Shown here one piece after another: positions 8,807 through 17,116 of a DNA stretch of 64,000 nt. The position numbers were made by a program, and so were the translations under genes. Each line of letters begins with the position of its first letter. The stretch's first letter is position 1. The stretch lies in contig CAYLXK010000003.1 of NCBI GenBank assembly GCA_964387685.1, positions 124,001 to 188,000 of the forward strand, read 5' to 3'. The stretch comes from Bryobacter sp964387685. GTDB taxonomy: Bacteria; Acidobacteriota; Terriglobia; Bryobacterales; Bryobacteraceae. The notes beneath the pieces were generated by a model. The model saw nothing but the letters and a program-made list of their open reading frames with translations. It was not told the DNA's origin and did not search any database.

Positions 8807-9220
8807 ATGCGATCTCTTCTTGTCACTCTCTCTCTTGCATCCGTGGTTCTCGCGCAGACCTCCGACCCCGGATCCGTCAGGAAAATCACCGACTCGGATG
8901 AGCTGGCGCGTCTGCTGAAAAAGGAAAGCAACGCGTTCTTCCTGGACGTCCGCGAACCCGCCGAAATCGCAGAACTTGGCTCACTCAAGGGCTACGTCAA
9001 CATCCCCATTGGTGAGTTGGAAGGACGGCTCAAGGAAATACCTCGGAAAAGGACCATCATCACCGCTTGAAACGGCGGAGGCCGTGCCGCGCGTGCCGCG
9101 GACATACTGACGAAAGCCGGTTACAAAGTTGCCGCATCCTGCGGCCTCAAGGATTGGCGCGAAAAGAAAAAAGCATTGGTCGGAGGCAAGGAGGTGACAT
9201 CGTCCGAATCCAAGAAGTAG
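8807..9220 (+). CDS. Selenocysteine-containing single-domain rhodanese, exported
   Basis: Read through the TGA at 9068-9070 as selenocysteine, this is a 137-aa protein with Sec at residue 88. Residues 1-17 form a signal peptide (MRSLLVTLSLASVVLAQ). Rhodanese hallmarks follow: FFLDVREPAEIAE, GYVNIPIGEL, then the active-site loop U-N-G-G-G-R, which fits CxxGxR with Sec in place of the catalytic Cys. After the UGA the same frame continues with rhodanese sequence (RAARAADILTKAGYKV, CGLKDW) to a TAG at 9218. A bSECIS-like hairpin follows the UGA. Ending at the UGA would leave an 87-aa protein without an active site. Rhodanese-like selenoproteins are known in some bacteria. Likely an extracytoplasmic sulfur or selenium transfer protein; the substrate is unknown. 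Confidence 0.9.
9084..9103 (+). promoter_or_regulatory. bSECIS-like hairpin after the Sec UGA
   Basis: CCGCG at 9087-9091 pairs with CGCGG at 9097-9101, closing a 5-nt loop CGTGC; GT at 9084-9085 can extend the stem with AC at 9102-9103 across a bulged G. The loop starts 21 nt after the UGA and has G at its second position. This fits the bacterial SECIS rules of a short stem inside the reading frame with a guanosine among the first two loop bases. It would be bound by SelB. The structure was paired by eye. Confidence 0.65.
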
Positions 9221-9304
9221 CGATGGGGGCCCTCAGGTTCGGGCCGGGCGTTTCATTTCGGGATGGTAGCCGGCTTGCAATAGATTCCGCGGGAGTTAAC
9301 CCGT

Positions 9305-9769
9305 ATGAACTTTGACGCGAACAGCGAAGTAGACCTAAGCCGCTTTGAGACCCTTTTCCAGGCCACAAAATCTGTGGCGAAAACCGAAATCAAAAGAGAA
9401 TCGGCCCCCGTGCCCGACGGGATTTATCGGGTGGCTATAGAGGACATGAACCTCGGCGTTTCCACTACCAGCGGGAATCCACAGGTGAAGTGGTCCCTGC
9501 GGATTCTGGGTCCAGGCCAGCAGCGCCGCATGCTCTATAAGCGAAACACGATCAGCGAACGCAGCCTGTCCTATCTTGTCGAAGAACTCGAACGCTGCGG
9601 AGTAGTGCTGGGACGTTTTTCCGATTTGGAAAAGTATCTACCCGGCATGATCGGGCTCGAGATTGAAATCGCCAAGAAAACCAAGGGCGACATGACGAAC
9701 ATCTACATCAACAAACTGCTTGGTCCGCCGCCTGTTTTCGACACGGTCGACGCGGATTTGCCCTTCTAA
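9305..9769 (+). CDS. DUF669-like protein with SSB-like acidic C-terminal tip
   Basis: 154 aa. The central part (PDGIYRVAIEDMNLGVS, NPQVKWSLRILGPGQQRRMLYKRN, IGLEIEIAKKT) has the strand pattern and spacing of phage-type DUF669 proteins, which are thought to be linked to DNA replication or recombination. The last residues are VDADLPF, closely resembling the D-D-D-x-P-F tip with which SSB recruits partner proteins. No phage genes surround it, so this may be a domesticated phage gene or a host single-stranded DNA-associated protein. DUF669 membership is by eye and moderate. Confidence 0.62.
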   Translation: MNFDANSEVDLSRFETLFQATKSVAKTEIKRESAPVPDGIYRVAIEDMNLGVSTTSGNPQVKWSLRILGPGQQRRMLYKRNTISERSLSYLVEELERCGVVLGRFSDLEKYLPGMIGLEIEIAKKTKGDMTNIYINKLLGPPPVFDTVDADLPF

Positions 9770-9782
9770 AGCAAGTGCGCCT

Positions 9783-10988
9783 TCAGCGTATTCGCTCAAA
9801 GCGATAGCCAAGTTCCGTGAAGGCCTTCAATAACTGCTCCACGTGCTCGCTGCCCCGGGTCTCAATAGTGGCTTCAATGGCAGTTTCGCCTAAGGCCACG
9901 CCATGGTAAGCGCGATCATGCTCAATGCTCACCACGTTGACGCGCGCCTTTGCCAAGGTCCCGGTGATGGCGTGCAACGCTCCTGGCCGATCCGGCACCG
10001 CCACACGAAGCTTTACCAGGCGGCCATCCTTCACTAATCCCCGCTCAATGATGCGGGAGAGGAAAATCGGATCGATATTGCCTCCGCACACCAAGGCGAC
10101 AGTCTTCTTGCCCTTCAAGTTCGTCTTGTTATGCAACAAGGCCGCGACGGCCGCGGCCCCAGCGCCCTCCGCGACGGTCTTCTCCCTCTCTAGAAGATAG
10201 AGGATGGCGCTGGCGATCTCCTCTTCCTCAACGGTGACCACCGAGTCCACGTATTTCTCCACCAAAGGAAGGGTCTTGCTTCCCGCGCGGCGTACAGCAA
10301 TGCCATCGGCGATGGTCGATGCCGCGGGAACTTCGACGGGTTGGTGTTTCTCAAGCGCGGCTTTCATGGATGGCACCCGGGCGGTTTGCACGCCAATCAC
10401 TTTGATTTTGGGATTCGTTTCTTTGATCGCGCAAGCGATGCCGCCAATCAAACCGCCGCCGCCTACCGGCACGAGAATCGCCTCCACGAATGGATTCTGG
10501 GTCAAGATCTCCAGGCCGCATGTACCTTGTCCTGCGATCACCGCGAGGTCGTCGAAGGCATGTATAAACGTCAAACCGTCTCGTTCGGATACCCGCTTGG
10601 CTTCGGCCAAAGCCTCATCGAAGCTGGCGCCATAAAGAATGACCTCGCCCCCATACTTTTCGGTCGCGTTTACTTTGGTAATCGGCGCGTGCTCCGGCAT
10701 GTAAACGACGCTCCGGATCCCCAGTCGAGTCGCATGATAGGTAACCCCCTGCGCGTGATTCCCCGCGGAGGCGCAGATCACTCCCTTGGCCCGTTCCTCC
10801 GGTGACATCAGCATCAGTTTGTTCAGCGCGCCGCGCTCCTTAAAGCTGCCCGTCATATGCAGATTTTCCAGCTTGAAGTAGACCGGATTGCCGGCGAGCG
10901 CCGAGAAAGTCTCCGAGTACTCGCAGGGCGTTACGTGGATCGTGGGCCGGATTCGCCGCTCGGCGGCTTCGATTTCGCTGAGGTTCAC
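9783..10988 (-). CDS. ilvA: Threonine dehydratase (PLP fold II) with ACT domain
   Basis: About 401 aa. It deaminates threonine to 2-oxobutanoate. The PLP lysine lies in TGSFKERGA (near residue 50), the substrate loop is SAGNHAQG and the phosphate-binding loop is PVGGGGLIGG. Residues from about 325 form an ACT-type regulatory domain (LRVAVPDRPGALHAITGTLA). The single ACT-like tail resembles the TdcB/short biosynthetic class, so catabolic and isoleucine roles are both possible. The GTG at 10988 is preferred because it forms a GTGA overlap with the upstream small ORF and gives the family's usual N-terminus; a TTG at 11000 is the alternative. Confidence 0.9.
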   Translation of the reverse strand: MNLSEIEAAERRIRPTIHVTPCEYSETFSALAGNPVYFKLENLHMTGSFKERGALNKLMLMSPEERAKGVICASAGNHAQGVTYHATRLGIRSVVYMPEHAPITKVNATEKYGGEVILYGASFDEALAEAKRVSERDGLTFIHAFDDLAVIAGQGTCGLEILTQNPFVEAILVPVGGGGLIGGIACAIKETNPKIKVIGVQTARVPSMKAALEKHQPVEVPAASTIADGIAVRRAGSKTLPLVEKYVDSVVTVEEEEIASAILYLLEREKTVAEGAGAAAVAALLHNKTNLKGKKTVALVCGGNIDPIFLSRIIERGLVKDGRLVKLRVAVPDRPGALHAITGTLAKARVNVVSIEHDRAYHGVALGETAIEATIETRGSEHVEQLLKAFTELGYRFERIR

Positions 10989-11332
10989 AAGCGCTTCCAA
11001 GACTTACGATTCCGTGGCCGGCTAAGCTTACGTGTTCCGCCGCAGTTCGGCCCTGACAAACGGAAGACAAAGCGCCTTCCCTCCCACAGCGGTTGGCCCT
11101 CTGCCTCAGAGACCACATTGGCCTCGCGGAAATGCACCATCTTGACGGCGGGCCCACCGATCGTCCTGGCCCCGAAGTTCGTCCACCTCACGGCGCGGTT
11201 GTTTTGCACCAATGTCAGAATATCCTCGATTCTTTTGGGGCCAGCGGCCGGAGTTCTGCCAAGTCGGCTTGAGGTATTTGCTGAGCCGGAAAGCGGCGGC
11301 GCGTCATAGGAGTCTGCTTTATCATCGCTCAC
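10985..11332 (-). CDS. Small hypothetical protein in a coupled operon
   Basis: 115 aa from a GTG at 11332. No family is recognised. The N-terminal third is low-complexity; the rest has a possible folded core (FGARTIGGPAVKMVHFREANVV, PLWEGRRFVFRL) and a basic C-terminus. The case for a real gene is positional: its start overlaps the upstream stop by 11 bp and its stop overlaps the ilvA start in a GTGA. Either this is a translationally coupled gene or a relic that still couples ilvA translation to the gene before it. Confidence 0.48.
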   Translation of the reverse strand: MSDDKADSYDAPPLSGSANTSSRLGRTPAAGPKRIEDILTLVQNNRAVRWTNFGARTIGGPAVKMVHFREANVVSEAEGQPLWEGRRFVFRLSGPNCGGTRKLSRPRNRKSWKRL

Positions 11333-12632
11333 TCGTTCGCCGCGGCTGGCCAATCCCGGTGGAGCGAATCATTTTGCCCCAAAGGTGGGAAGTCAGTTCG
11401 TCCAGATCTCTTGCCTCGTCGTCCACGCTCACGTTCCAGTGCATCCCCGCCATTTCATCCTCTGTTCCTAAACCCCAGCCGACTCTCTTGGGAGGCCGGT
11501 GCGGGTTGCGCGGATTTTGCTCCGTGTTGTCATAGCGAATCTCCATTTCGAGCTTCGTTCCAGCGGGCAAGCGCAGCGGCGTACGAAGTTGATAGATGTC
11601 TTGCCAGTTGAAGTCCCAATCATCAATTGCCAGGATGACCTTGCGCGTTTGTCCCGGTATTGAAGCCCAAGCGCGCATCCGGCGGGCGAGAAAATGCGCA
11701 TGCGGGATGATCTGCCAGAGCGTCACCGCCACCGGTATCTCGAAGTCGTCCCGGACGGCAAAGGATGAGCTGCCGGGCGGGATGTCGATGTCTTTGGATG
11801 TAAGCGGAATATCCAGCAACCGCTTGGCGGGTGCTTCCTTGGCAAAACGGACCTCCAGGCGGCTCAGGTCCTGTTCCGCTTTGCCGCTGAGATGATAGTG
11901 GATCTGCAATACGAGGTCCGCGCCAGCGGGAGCGCGGACGGCCGTCCCCGGCGGCATTTCTAGGACGTTATTCCCGGGGCTCCAGCCGCCGAGGCTGCTC
12001 ACCGGCAGGAATCCAGGTGAGCCAAAACAGGGATAGCCCGGACCCTCCGCCTCGCGATCCAACTTCCGCGCGGCTCCGCTCAAGTCGAAGAAAAACAGCG
12101 CGTGATGCACAACCCGCTTATTCCCGGGCACAAAGCGGAAAGCGGAAATCCATTGCGACTCCGCTAGCTCCGCCGGGACTACGAGACACCGGTAAAGGTC
12201 GGGTCCCGCGTCAGGCAGCGGCGTGGCCTCCGTTAAGGCCCAGGTCCGGCTGGGGGCAAACTGCGGGGCCGGCTTTTCCGCCTCCCATTTGCCGGCGGCG
12301 CCCCGCGGCGCGCCAGATAGAGCCCAGTTCTTGAAAACGAGAATCTCAGCGGAGCTGAGGCGGCGTTCGTGAAGTAAAGGAACGCTCAAGCGGGTTGGCT
12401 GGAAGGGCGGCATGAAGCGCTTTGCGGTAACCGCGGCCAGAAGCCTGGCTCGTTTTGAAGCACCTTCATAGGTATCCAGCGCAAAGGGTCCCACCTCTCC
12501 CGCTCGGTGGCAGGGCACACAGTGCCGCGACAGCAACGGACGGACGTCGCGCTCGTAGGTGACCGCTTTAGTCGCTGGGGCGCTCGCGAGGAGGAGCCAC
12601 AGCCAGAAAGTCTTCGCGCACGCGTTCCACAT
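11322..12632 (-). CDS. Exported cytochrome c fused to a Cu(II) monooxygenase-like domain
   Basis: 436 aa. A signal peptide (WLWLLLASAPATKA) precedes a short cytochrome c domain with one heme site, CVPCH at residues 38-42. From about residue 150 the protein resembles the copper type II ascorbate-dependent monooxygenase fold: KRVVHHALFFFD, LVLQIHYHLSG and IPHAHFLARRM provide the expected His positions, with GTEDEMAGM near the end supplying the methionine. In eukaryotic homologues these bind two coppers and hydroxylate peptides or dopamine; the bacterial substrate is unknown. The start overlaps the ATP-grasp gene by 65 bp, which is long, but no other start preserves the signal peptide. Confidence 0.82.
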   Translation of the reverse strand: MWNACAKTFWLWLLLASAPATKAVTYERDVRPLLSRHCVPCHRAGEVGPFALDTYEGASKRARLLAAVTAKRFMPPFQPTRLSVPLLHERRLSSAEILVFKNWALSGAPRGAAGKWEAEKPAPQFAPSRTWALTEATPLPDAGPDLYRCLVVPAELAESQWISAFRFVPGNKRVVHHALFFFDLSGAARKLDREAEGPGYPCFGSPGFLPVSSLGGWSPGNNVLEMPPGTAVRAPAGADLVLQIHYHLSGKAEQDLSRLEVRFAKEAPAKRLLDIPLTSKDIDIPPGSSSFAVRDDFEIPVAVTLWQIIPHAHFLARRMRAWASIPGQTRKVILAIDDWDFNWQDIYQLRTPLRLPAGTKLEMEIRYDNTEQNPRNPHRPPKRVGWGLGTEDEMAGMHWNVSVDDEARDLDELTSHLWGKMIRSTGIGQPRRTSER

Positions 12633-13779
12633 ATTGATCGATCAGATATTGAACCCGTTCATTGCTAGAGCTGGAAACGATGAATCCGACGTGATGCTTC
12701 TTCTCCATGCGCCAGACCAGTTCCGGGTCGTTGTAAGCCGAAGTGTCGGGCTTCTCCTGGCGGGCCAGGCTCACCAGCAGGCCGGCGTAGTTTTCACGGG
12801 TGGGCTTCAGTTCATAACGGCCCGCGCCGCCATCCACTTCAATCTTGGCCCATTCGCCCCAGAGGTTCACGCCCGTCGCCGCAGCGATCAGGTCCGCGAT
12901 GTGCGCTCCGCCAACACGGGCGGAAGTCTCCAGGAAGTAGATCTTATTGTCGTCCCGGCCGAGTATGTACTCCGTATGCGAGACTCCTCGCAAGAGGCCC
13001 ATCGCCCCCAAAACCAGTTTGTTCTTCTCAAGCAGGCTCCGGTTTAGCTCAGAATCCCGATCCAGAATGCGCGTGGTGAAAACTCCGCCCTCATGGCTCA
13101 CATCCATGGGCGGCCGGCCGTATTTGCTGGCGATAGCGAAGAGGATCTCCCGTTCACTCACTACAGAATCGACGTGAAAGATATGGCCGGGTACATATCG
13201 TTCCAGCAGGTAGTTCGACTGATCGTCGCCCAGGGCATTTACGATGGTCCAGAACTCATCCTGGGAGTAGACCTTCTTGATCCCGATGGCGCCAGCCATG
13301 AAGCGGGGCTTTAACACCCAAGGCGCGGGCACGCGTTCCAGAAACTCGTTCACGCGCGCGTGGTTCAGGACGTGAACAAACTCGGGAATGTTCAATCCCT
13401 TGTCCGCGGCCTGGCGGCGCATCGCAAGCTTATCGCGAAAGTAACGCGTGGTCGTCTCCCCCATGCCGGGGACGCGTAGGTGTTCGCGCAGCGAGGCCGC
13501 CATTTCCAGATCGAAGTCGTCCAGAGGGACAATTCGATCCAGTTCTTCCGTCCGGGCTAAATAGCTGACCGCGTTGATCGTCTGTTGTTTGTCCCACTTC
13601 TTCTGCTGATCCGGCATGTAGAAGATTTCATCGATACTTTCCGTGGGCCACTTTGCCGACTCCTTTAAGCTGTGCGAGGTAAGCAGGAGTACACGGCAAC
13701 CTTGTCTTTTGGCTTCGCGGAGGAATTCGAAGCCCTTCTCGTAGCTTGCGAGGCACAGCAGGGTGAGGGGACGTGGCAT
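12568..13779 (-). CDS. ATP-grasp family ligase-like protein
   Basis: 403 aa. The N-terminal third is a Rossmann-like preATP-grasp domain (RPLTLLCLASYEKGFEFL, then RIVPLDDFD near residue 93). The ATP-grasp core follows: APWVLKPRFMAGAIGIKKV (P-loop equivalent near residues 152-170), YLLERYVPGHIFHVDSVV, and the metal-binding FLETSARVGGAHI near residue 290. Such proteins join a carboxylate to an amine or thiol through an acyl-phosphate. The substrate cannot be read from sequence. It heads an operon with the cytochrome/copper protein, a small ORF and ilvA. Confidence 0.83.
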   Translation of the reverse strand: MPRPLTLLCLASYEKGFEFLREAKRQGCRVLLLTSHSLKESAKWPTESIDEIFYMPDQQKKWDKQQTINAVSYLARTEELDRIVPLDDFDLEMAASLREHLRVPGMGETTTRYFRDKLAMRRQAADKGLNIPEFVHVLNHARVNEFLERVPAPWVLKPRFMAGAIGIKKVYSQDEFWTIVNALGDDQSNYLLERYVPGHIFHVDSVVSEREILFAIASKYGRPPMDVSHEGGVFTTRILDRDSELNRSLLEKNKLVLGAMGLLRGVSHTEYILGRDDNKIYFLETSARVGGAHIADLIAAATGVNLWGEWAKIEVDGGAGRYELKPTRENYAGLLVSLARQEKPDTSAYNDPELVWRMEKKHHVGFIVSSSSNERVQYLIDQYVERVREDFLAVAPPRERPSD

Positions 13780-13805
13780 GTTGCTACACTTCTCAGGGTA
13801 ACGGC

Positions 13806-16130
13806 ATGGTGGGCGGTCGTCAGCATATCTTGTGGGAATTCTTTGAAAAACTGTTGGCGGCGCTAGCGGTAGGAACGAATGGGTCCTGGGGATTGGTCGC
13901 GGTACATTCCTTGGTTTCTCGTCGGCCCGGTCTAACGGCGAGCTACGAGGTTTACCGTGAAATTTGTTTGCTTTTGGCCTGCCTTGCCGGCAGCTACCTC
14001 AGCCCCAAATGGAGCTTATGGGCCCTCATTGGCGCGGTAGCAATCTCGCTACTGAAATTTGCCCGACCCACTCCGGCGGATTGGGCGCCGGCCTCTCTTC
14101 GAAATGTGTTCGCCTTTCTCGTTTGGGGTTTGGCCGGGACGACTTATCTTCGGTCCCTTAACCAGGCGGAGATAGCACTTCTACTCGTGGCGGCGGCTTC
14201 CGCAGCGGCGATCCATTTTCCGTTTGCCGGCCGCATGGGAGAACCGGGCTTTCTCATTCCCGGAACCTTCATGCTCTTGTGCGGAGCGGCTTTTCGTTCG
14301 CCAATCGCGACTGGCGTCGGAGTTGGCTTCGTTTTGCCGTCGGTCGCCGTAACGGTGCGCAACTTAAAGGGGACGTGGGCCTTGCGGGGAATCGCCGCGA
14401 GTGTCGGCGCGTATTTGGGAAGGCAACTAGCCGAGCCGGCGGCGCTTCTTGGCTTCGTTTTGCTTTTTCTAATGAGCCTCGAAACCTGGCGATTCACCCT
14501 TCGCCTGGTGGTGCTTGCGCTGCTGAAGCTTCTCTACCGGTTCCGGATCTATGGCGAAAGTAATATGCCGTATGAGGGGCCAGCGGTGCTGGTCGGAAAT
14601 CACGTATCGCTACTGGATGGCTGGCTGATTGCGGCGCATACCCAAAGATTCGCGCGTTTTTTGGTTTATGACGCCTACTTCAAGAACCCGCTGATGGCCT
14701 TTGGCTTGAATCTTTTCCGGACCATACCGATTTCGCAGGGAGCCAAAAGGGAAGCCGTCGAGAGTCTGCGGGAAGCGCGGCGGCGCATTGAAGAAGGTCA
14801 TGTGGCGGGTATCTTCCCGGAAGGTTCCGTCACCCGAAGCGGCTTCTTGAATCCTTTTCAAAAAGGCATTACGCGGGTGGCGCACGGCGCGGCTTTGCGG
14901 ATTGTGCCGGCCTATATGAATGGCCTGTGGACCAACTTGGCGAGCTTCAGCGAGGGCGCCTTCCATTTACGATTGCCTAGATTGTTTCGTGACCTTGAGA
15001 TTGAATACGGGGAGGCGATCTCCAGCGACGCCTCCCACGTTGAGCTTTGGAATCACGTAAAAGCGCTGGAGGTTCGGGCCGCATTCCGGGATTCCAGCCG
15101 CGCGGACGTGCTGCCGCTGGCTCTTCTAAAAGCTGCAAGGAAAAACAGCCGCCAGGTGGCCGTCTATGCGAACGGCGAATCGGTCACGTATCGCCAGATC
15201 GCGACCGAAGCACTCCTTTGGGCCGAATTTCTCAGCAAGCGATGGGGAAAGAAGCGCCAGGTAGCCGTCCTGCTTCCGGATGGACCGGACCGCGTCGTGG
15301 CTTATTTTGCACTAGCGCTGGCTGGACAGATTGCAATGGAAGTTCCGCCTGAGATTCCAGTTGGGGAGTTCCTTGAAAGGCATCGCATTGGGCACGTGTT
15401 AACTTCCCGCGAGGAGTTGGCGAAACGCGGCACGGAGTTAAAGGAGGGGATGATTCTGGTATCGAGGCTAAAGGGTTCCCATTCCCGCTGGAAACGCAAG
15501 CGAATGACATTGCGGTGGGCTCTTTCGTCGCGGCTCGCCTGGCGACGGGCAAAGGCCCTAAGGATCCAGAAGGATAGCGCGGTTCTAGCGGTTCCCTCGG
15601 CAAATGGCTTCGTTTTGCTCAGTAATCGTGGCGTTCAGGCGGCCGCGCACGCAGTACGCAGGGTGCTGTGGCTAAAGCCCGGCATCGTAGTGAGAAGTGA
15701 GACCACCTGGTCAAGCAGCGCGGCAATGCTCCTCGGGCTATGGACCCCTCTTCTGCATGGCGCGGCCATTCGCTTTGGCGAGGGCGAGGCGGACTTTCGC
15801 ATCCACCCCGGAGAAATCGTGGGCAAGGACGGTAACTTCTCGTTTTTGGAGATTCCGGAGCTAAGCGGGATCGGCGCCCTGACGGCCCCGCCGGTGGAAG
15901 TGGCTGGGGAGGTGCAAGGGGGCGCGAAAGCAGGCCAAGTTGGGCGGCTGCTTTTTGGCGTTGAGGCGCGCCAAAGGGAAGGAAAAATCCAGTACCGTTC
16001 CCCTCAGCGCTATTTGCGAGCACTTGCGGATAGCGGCCAAGCTTACGAGGTCAAGCCGGGCGAGTGGTTTACGGGGCCAACCGTCGAGCTCGACGATTTC
16101 GGCGTTATTTTAGAGCCGCGTACTTCTTAA
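13806..16130 (+). CDS. Membrane protein with PlsC acyltransferase and degenerate AMP-binding domains (Aas-like)
   Basis: About 774 aa from the ATG at 13806; an in-frame ATG at 13773 would overlap the divergent neighbour's start. Residues 1-245 are hydrophobic, with several membrane segments. A PlsC-type acyltransferase follows with NHVSLLDGW (HX4D, near residue 264) and FPEGSVTR (near 336). From about residue 440 there is an AMP-binding fold (VAVYANGESVTYRQIA, VAVLLPDGPDRVVAYFA), but the nucleotide signature (TSGTTG type) reads VPSANGFVLLSN, and no KxxGRxD-type end is seen. Aas proteins reacylate lysophospholipids; here the adenylating half looks inactive. The 3' end overlaps the convergent neighbour by 26 bp. 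Confidence 0.8.
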   Translation: MVGGRQHILWEFFEKLLAALAVGTNGSWGLVAVHSLVSRRPGLTASYEVYREICLLLACLAGSYLSPKWSLWALIGAVAISLLKFARPTPADWAPASLRNVFAFLVWGLAGTTYLRSLNQAEIALLLVAAASAAAIHFPFAGRMGEPGFLIPGTFMLLCGAAFRSPIATGVGVGFVLPSVAVTVRNLKGTWALRGIAASVGAYLGRQLAEPAALLGFVLLFLMSLETWRFTLRLVVLALLKLLYRFRIYGESNMPYEGPAVLVGNHVSLLDGWLIAAHTQRFARFLVYDAYFKNPLMAFGLNLFRTIPISQGAKREAVESLREARRRIEEGHVAGIFPEGSVTRSGFLNPFQKGITRVAHGAALRIVPAYMNGLWTNLASFSEGAFHLRLPRLFRDLEIEYGEAISSDASHVELWNHVKALEVRAAFRDSSRADVLPLALLKAARKNSRQVAVYANGESVTYRQIATEALLWAEFLSKRWGKKRQVAVLLPDGPDRVVAYFALALAGQIAMEVPPEIPVGEFLERHRIGHVLTSREELAKRGTELKEGMILVSRLKGSHSRWKRKRMTLRWALSSRLAWRRAKALRIQKDSAVLAVPSANGFVLLSNRGVQAAAHAVRRVLWLKPGIVVRSETTWSSSAAMLLGLWTPLLHGAAIRFGEGEADFRIHPGEIVGKDGNFSFLEIPELSGIGALTAPPVEVAGEVQGGAKAGQVGRLLFGVEARQREGKIQYRSPQRYLRALADSGQAYEVKPGEWFTGPTVELDDFGVILEPRTS

Positions 16131-17043
16131 ACGCGGCGGCGGCATCGAAGGTCTTCGAATCGCCCGGATGGATGATGACGCGATAGCGGAAGCGGGCGGC
16201 TTCGTTTTGTTTTAACGTGAGTGCGCCGTTGGCGGACTTGTCGCGGGTGAAATCCCGGACGCCAAAAGGATTAGCCGCAAAGAGACCGTAGGCGCGGGAA
16301 TGCCAATAGGTGGGGTGGCGCGGGCTGGAGGGATGCTCCAGAATCGCGACGCCGACCTTTTCGCCGTCCAAGGTTCCTGCGTAATCGACCCACTCGCTCC
16401 GCTTGCCCCAAACGCTCTTTTCCGACGAGGCGCCCTGGGCGTTGGTCATCAGACCGCCGGATTCCTCCTCAAGAGCCCTCACCAATCGAAGTGCGAAGAA
16501 GCCTTCCTTGGTATCGCCGAAGACAGCTTCCTCATTTGCCGTGAGGGTCGCGTCAAAGTCGATGGTACGAAGCACAGGATCGGAGTAGAAGGTCATGGTG
16601 CGAGTTTCGGTAATCAGCTTCTTGCCAGTGCCGTCGAACCACTCGTGGACTGTGGACAGGCTCCCGTTTTTCTTGCCGCTCTTGAGCTCCTTGATTTTCA
16701 CCGTGCGGACTTCGCCGCGCCCCTTGCCCACGCCCTTTTGCGACTTTTCGTTGGCCCAGAAATCCCAGCCGTTGACGTCGCCATGCGTGAACCAGAGGCC
16801 CCGGTGGTGGGGATGGTCGCGCTTTTCGCCGTCGACGAGATCCATAGGGTAGCTGCGGGTAATCTGCTTGCCGCCCGCCGTGCGCAGGGGGTGGAGATAG
16901 GGTTTCGTGGAATCCGCGCTAGTCACGAAATCTGAAAAATGCTTCCCGTCGATTTCGATACGGATGCGATCGGGGGCCTGCGTGAGCTTTACCTGAGCAA
17001 GCAAAACCGAGGCAGAGAGGGCAACGCAGCAGAGGACCTTCAT
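16105..17043 (-). CDS. Exported DUF6807 (PmoA-like) protein
   Basis: 312 aa from the ATG at 17043, which gives a proper signal peptide (MKVLCCVALSASVLLAQ). The mature protein has the features of the DUF6807/PmoA family common in Acidobacteria and Planctomycetes: KPYLHPLRTAGGKQITRSYP near the start, the His-rich DHPHHRGLWFTHGDVNG, and late HSRAYGLFAANPFGVRDF. The fold is a galactose-mutarotase-like beta-sandwich and the proteins are often near sugar-degradation genes; no reaction is established. It is divergent from tatA. Confidence 0.83.
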   Translation of the reverse strand: MKVLCCVALSASVLLAQVKLTQAPDRIRIEIDGKHFSDFVTSADSTKPYLHPLRTAGGKQITRSYPMDLVDGEKRDHPHHRGLWFTHGDVNGWDFWANEKSQKGVGKGRGEVRTVKIKELKSGKKNGSLSTVHEWFDGTGKKLITETRTMTFYSDPVLRTIDFDATLTANEEAVFGDTKEGFFALRLVRALEEESGGLMTNAQGASSEKSVWGKRSEWVDYAGTLDGEKVGVAILEHPSSPRHPTYWHSRAYGLFAANPFGVRDFTRDKSANGALTLKQNEAARFRYRVIIHPGDSKTFDAAAAFKKYAALK

Positions 17044-17116
17044 GGTTTTCAGTAGATCATAGTGTTCCCGGAAAGGGGCGAGGTGTCGGTTACAATAAAC
17101 GCAAAGGAGGACATCC

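Noticed and set aside
8807..9070. The 87-aa frame ending at the TGA taken as a complete protein or as a nonsense pseudogene
   Set aside because: The same frame continues with recognisable rhodanese sequence to a TAG at 9220, the UGA is at the catalytic position, tRNA-Sec is adjacent and a SECIS-like hairpin follows. A decaying gene would not show this combination.
9067..9315. An alternative plus-strand frame of 82 aa covering the region after the UGA
   Set aside because: It is Arg/Gly/Cys-rich with no family similarity and overlaps the better-supported read-through frame.
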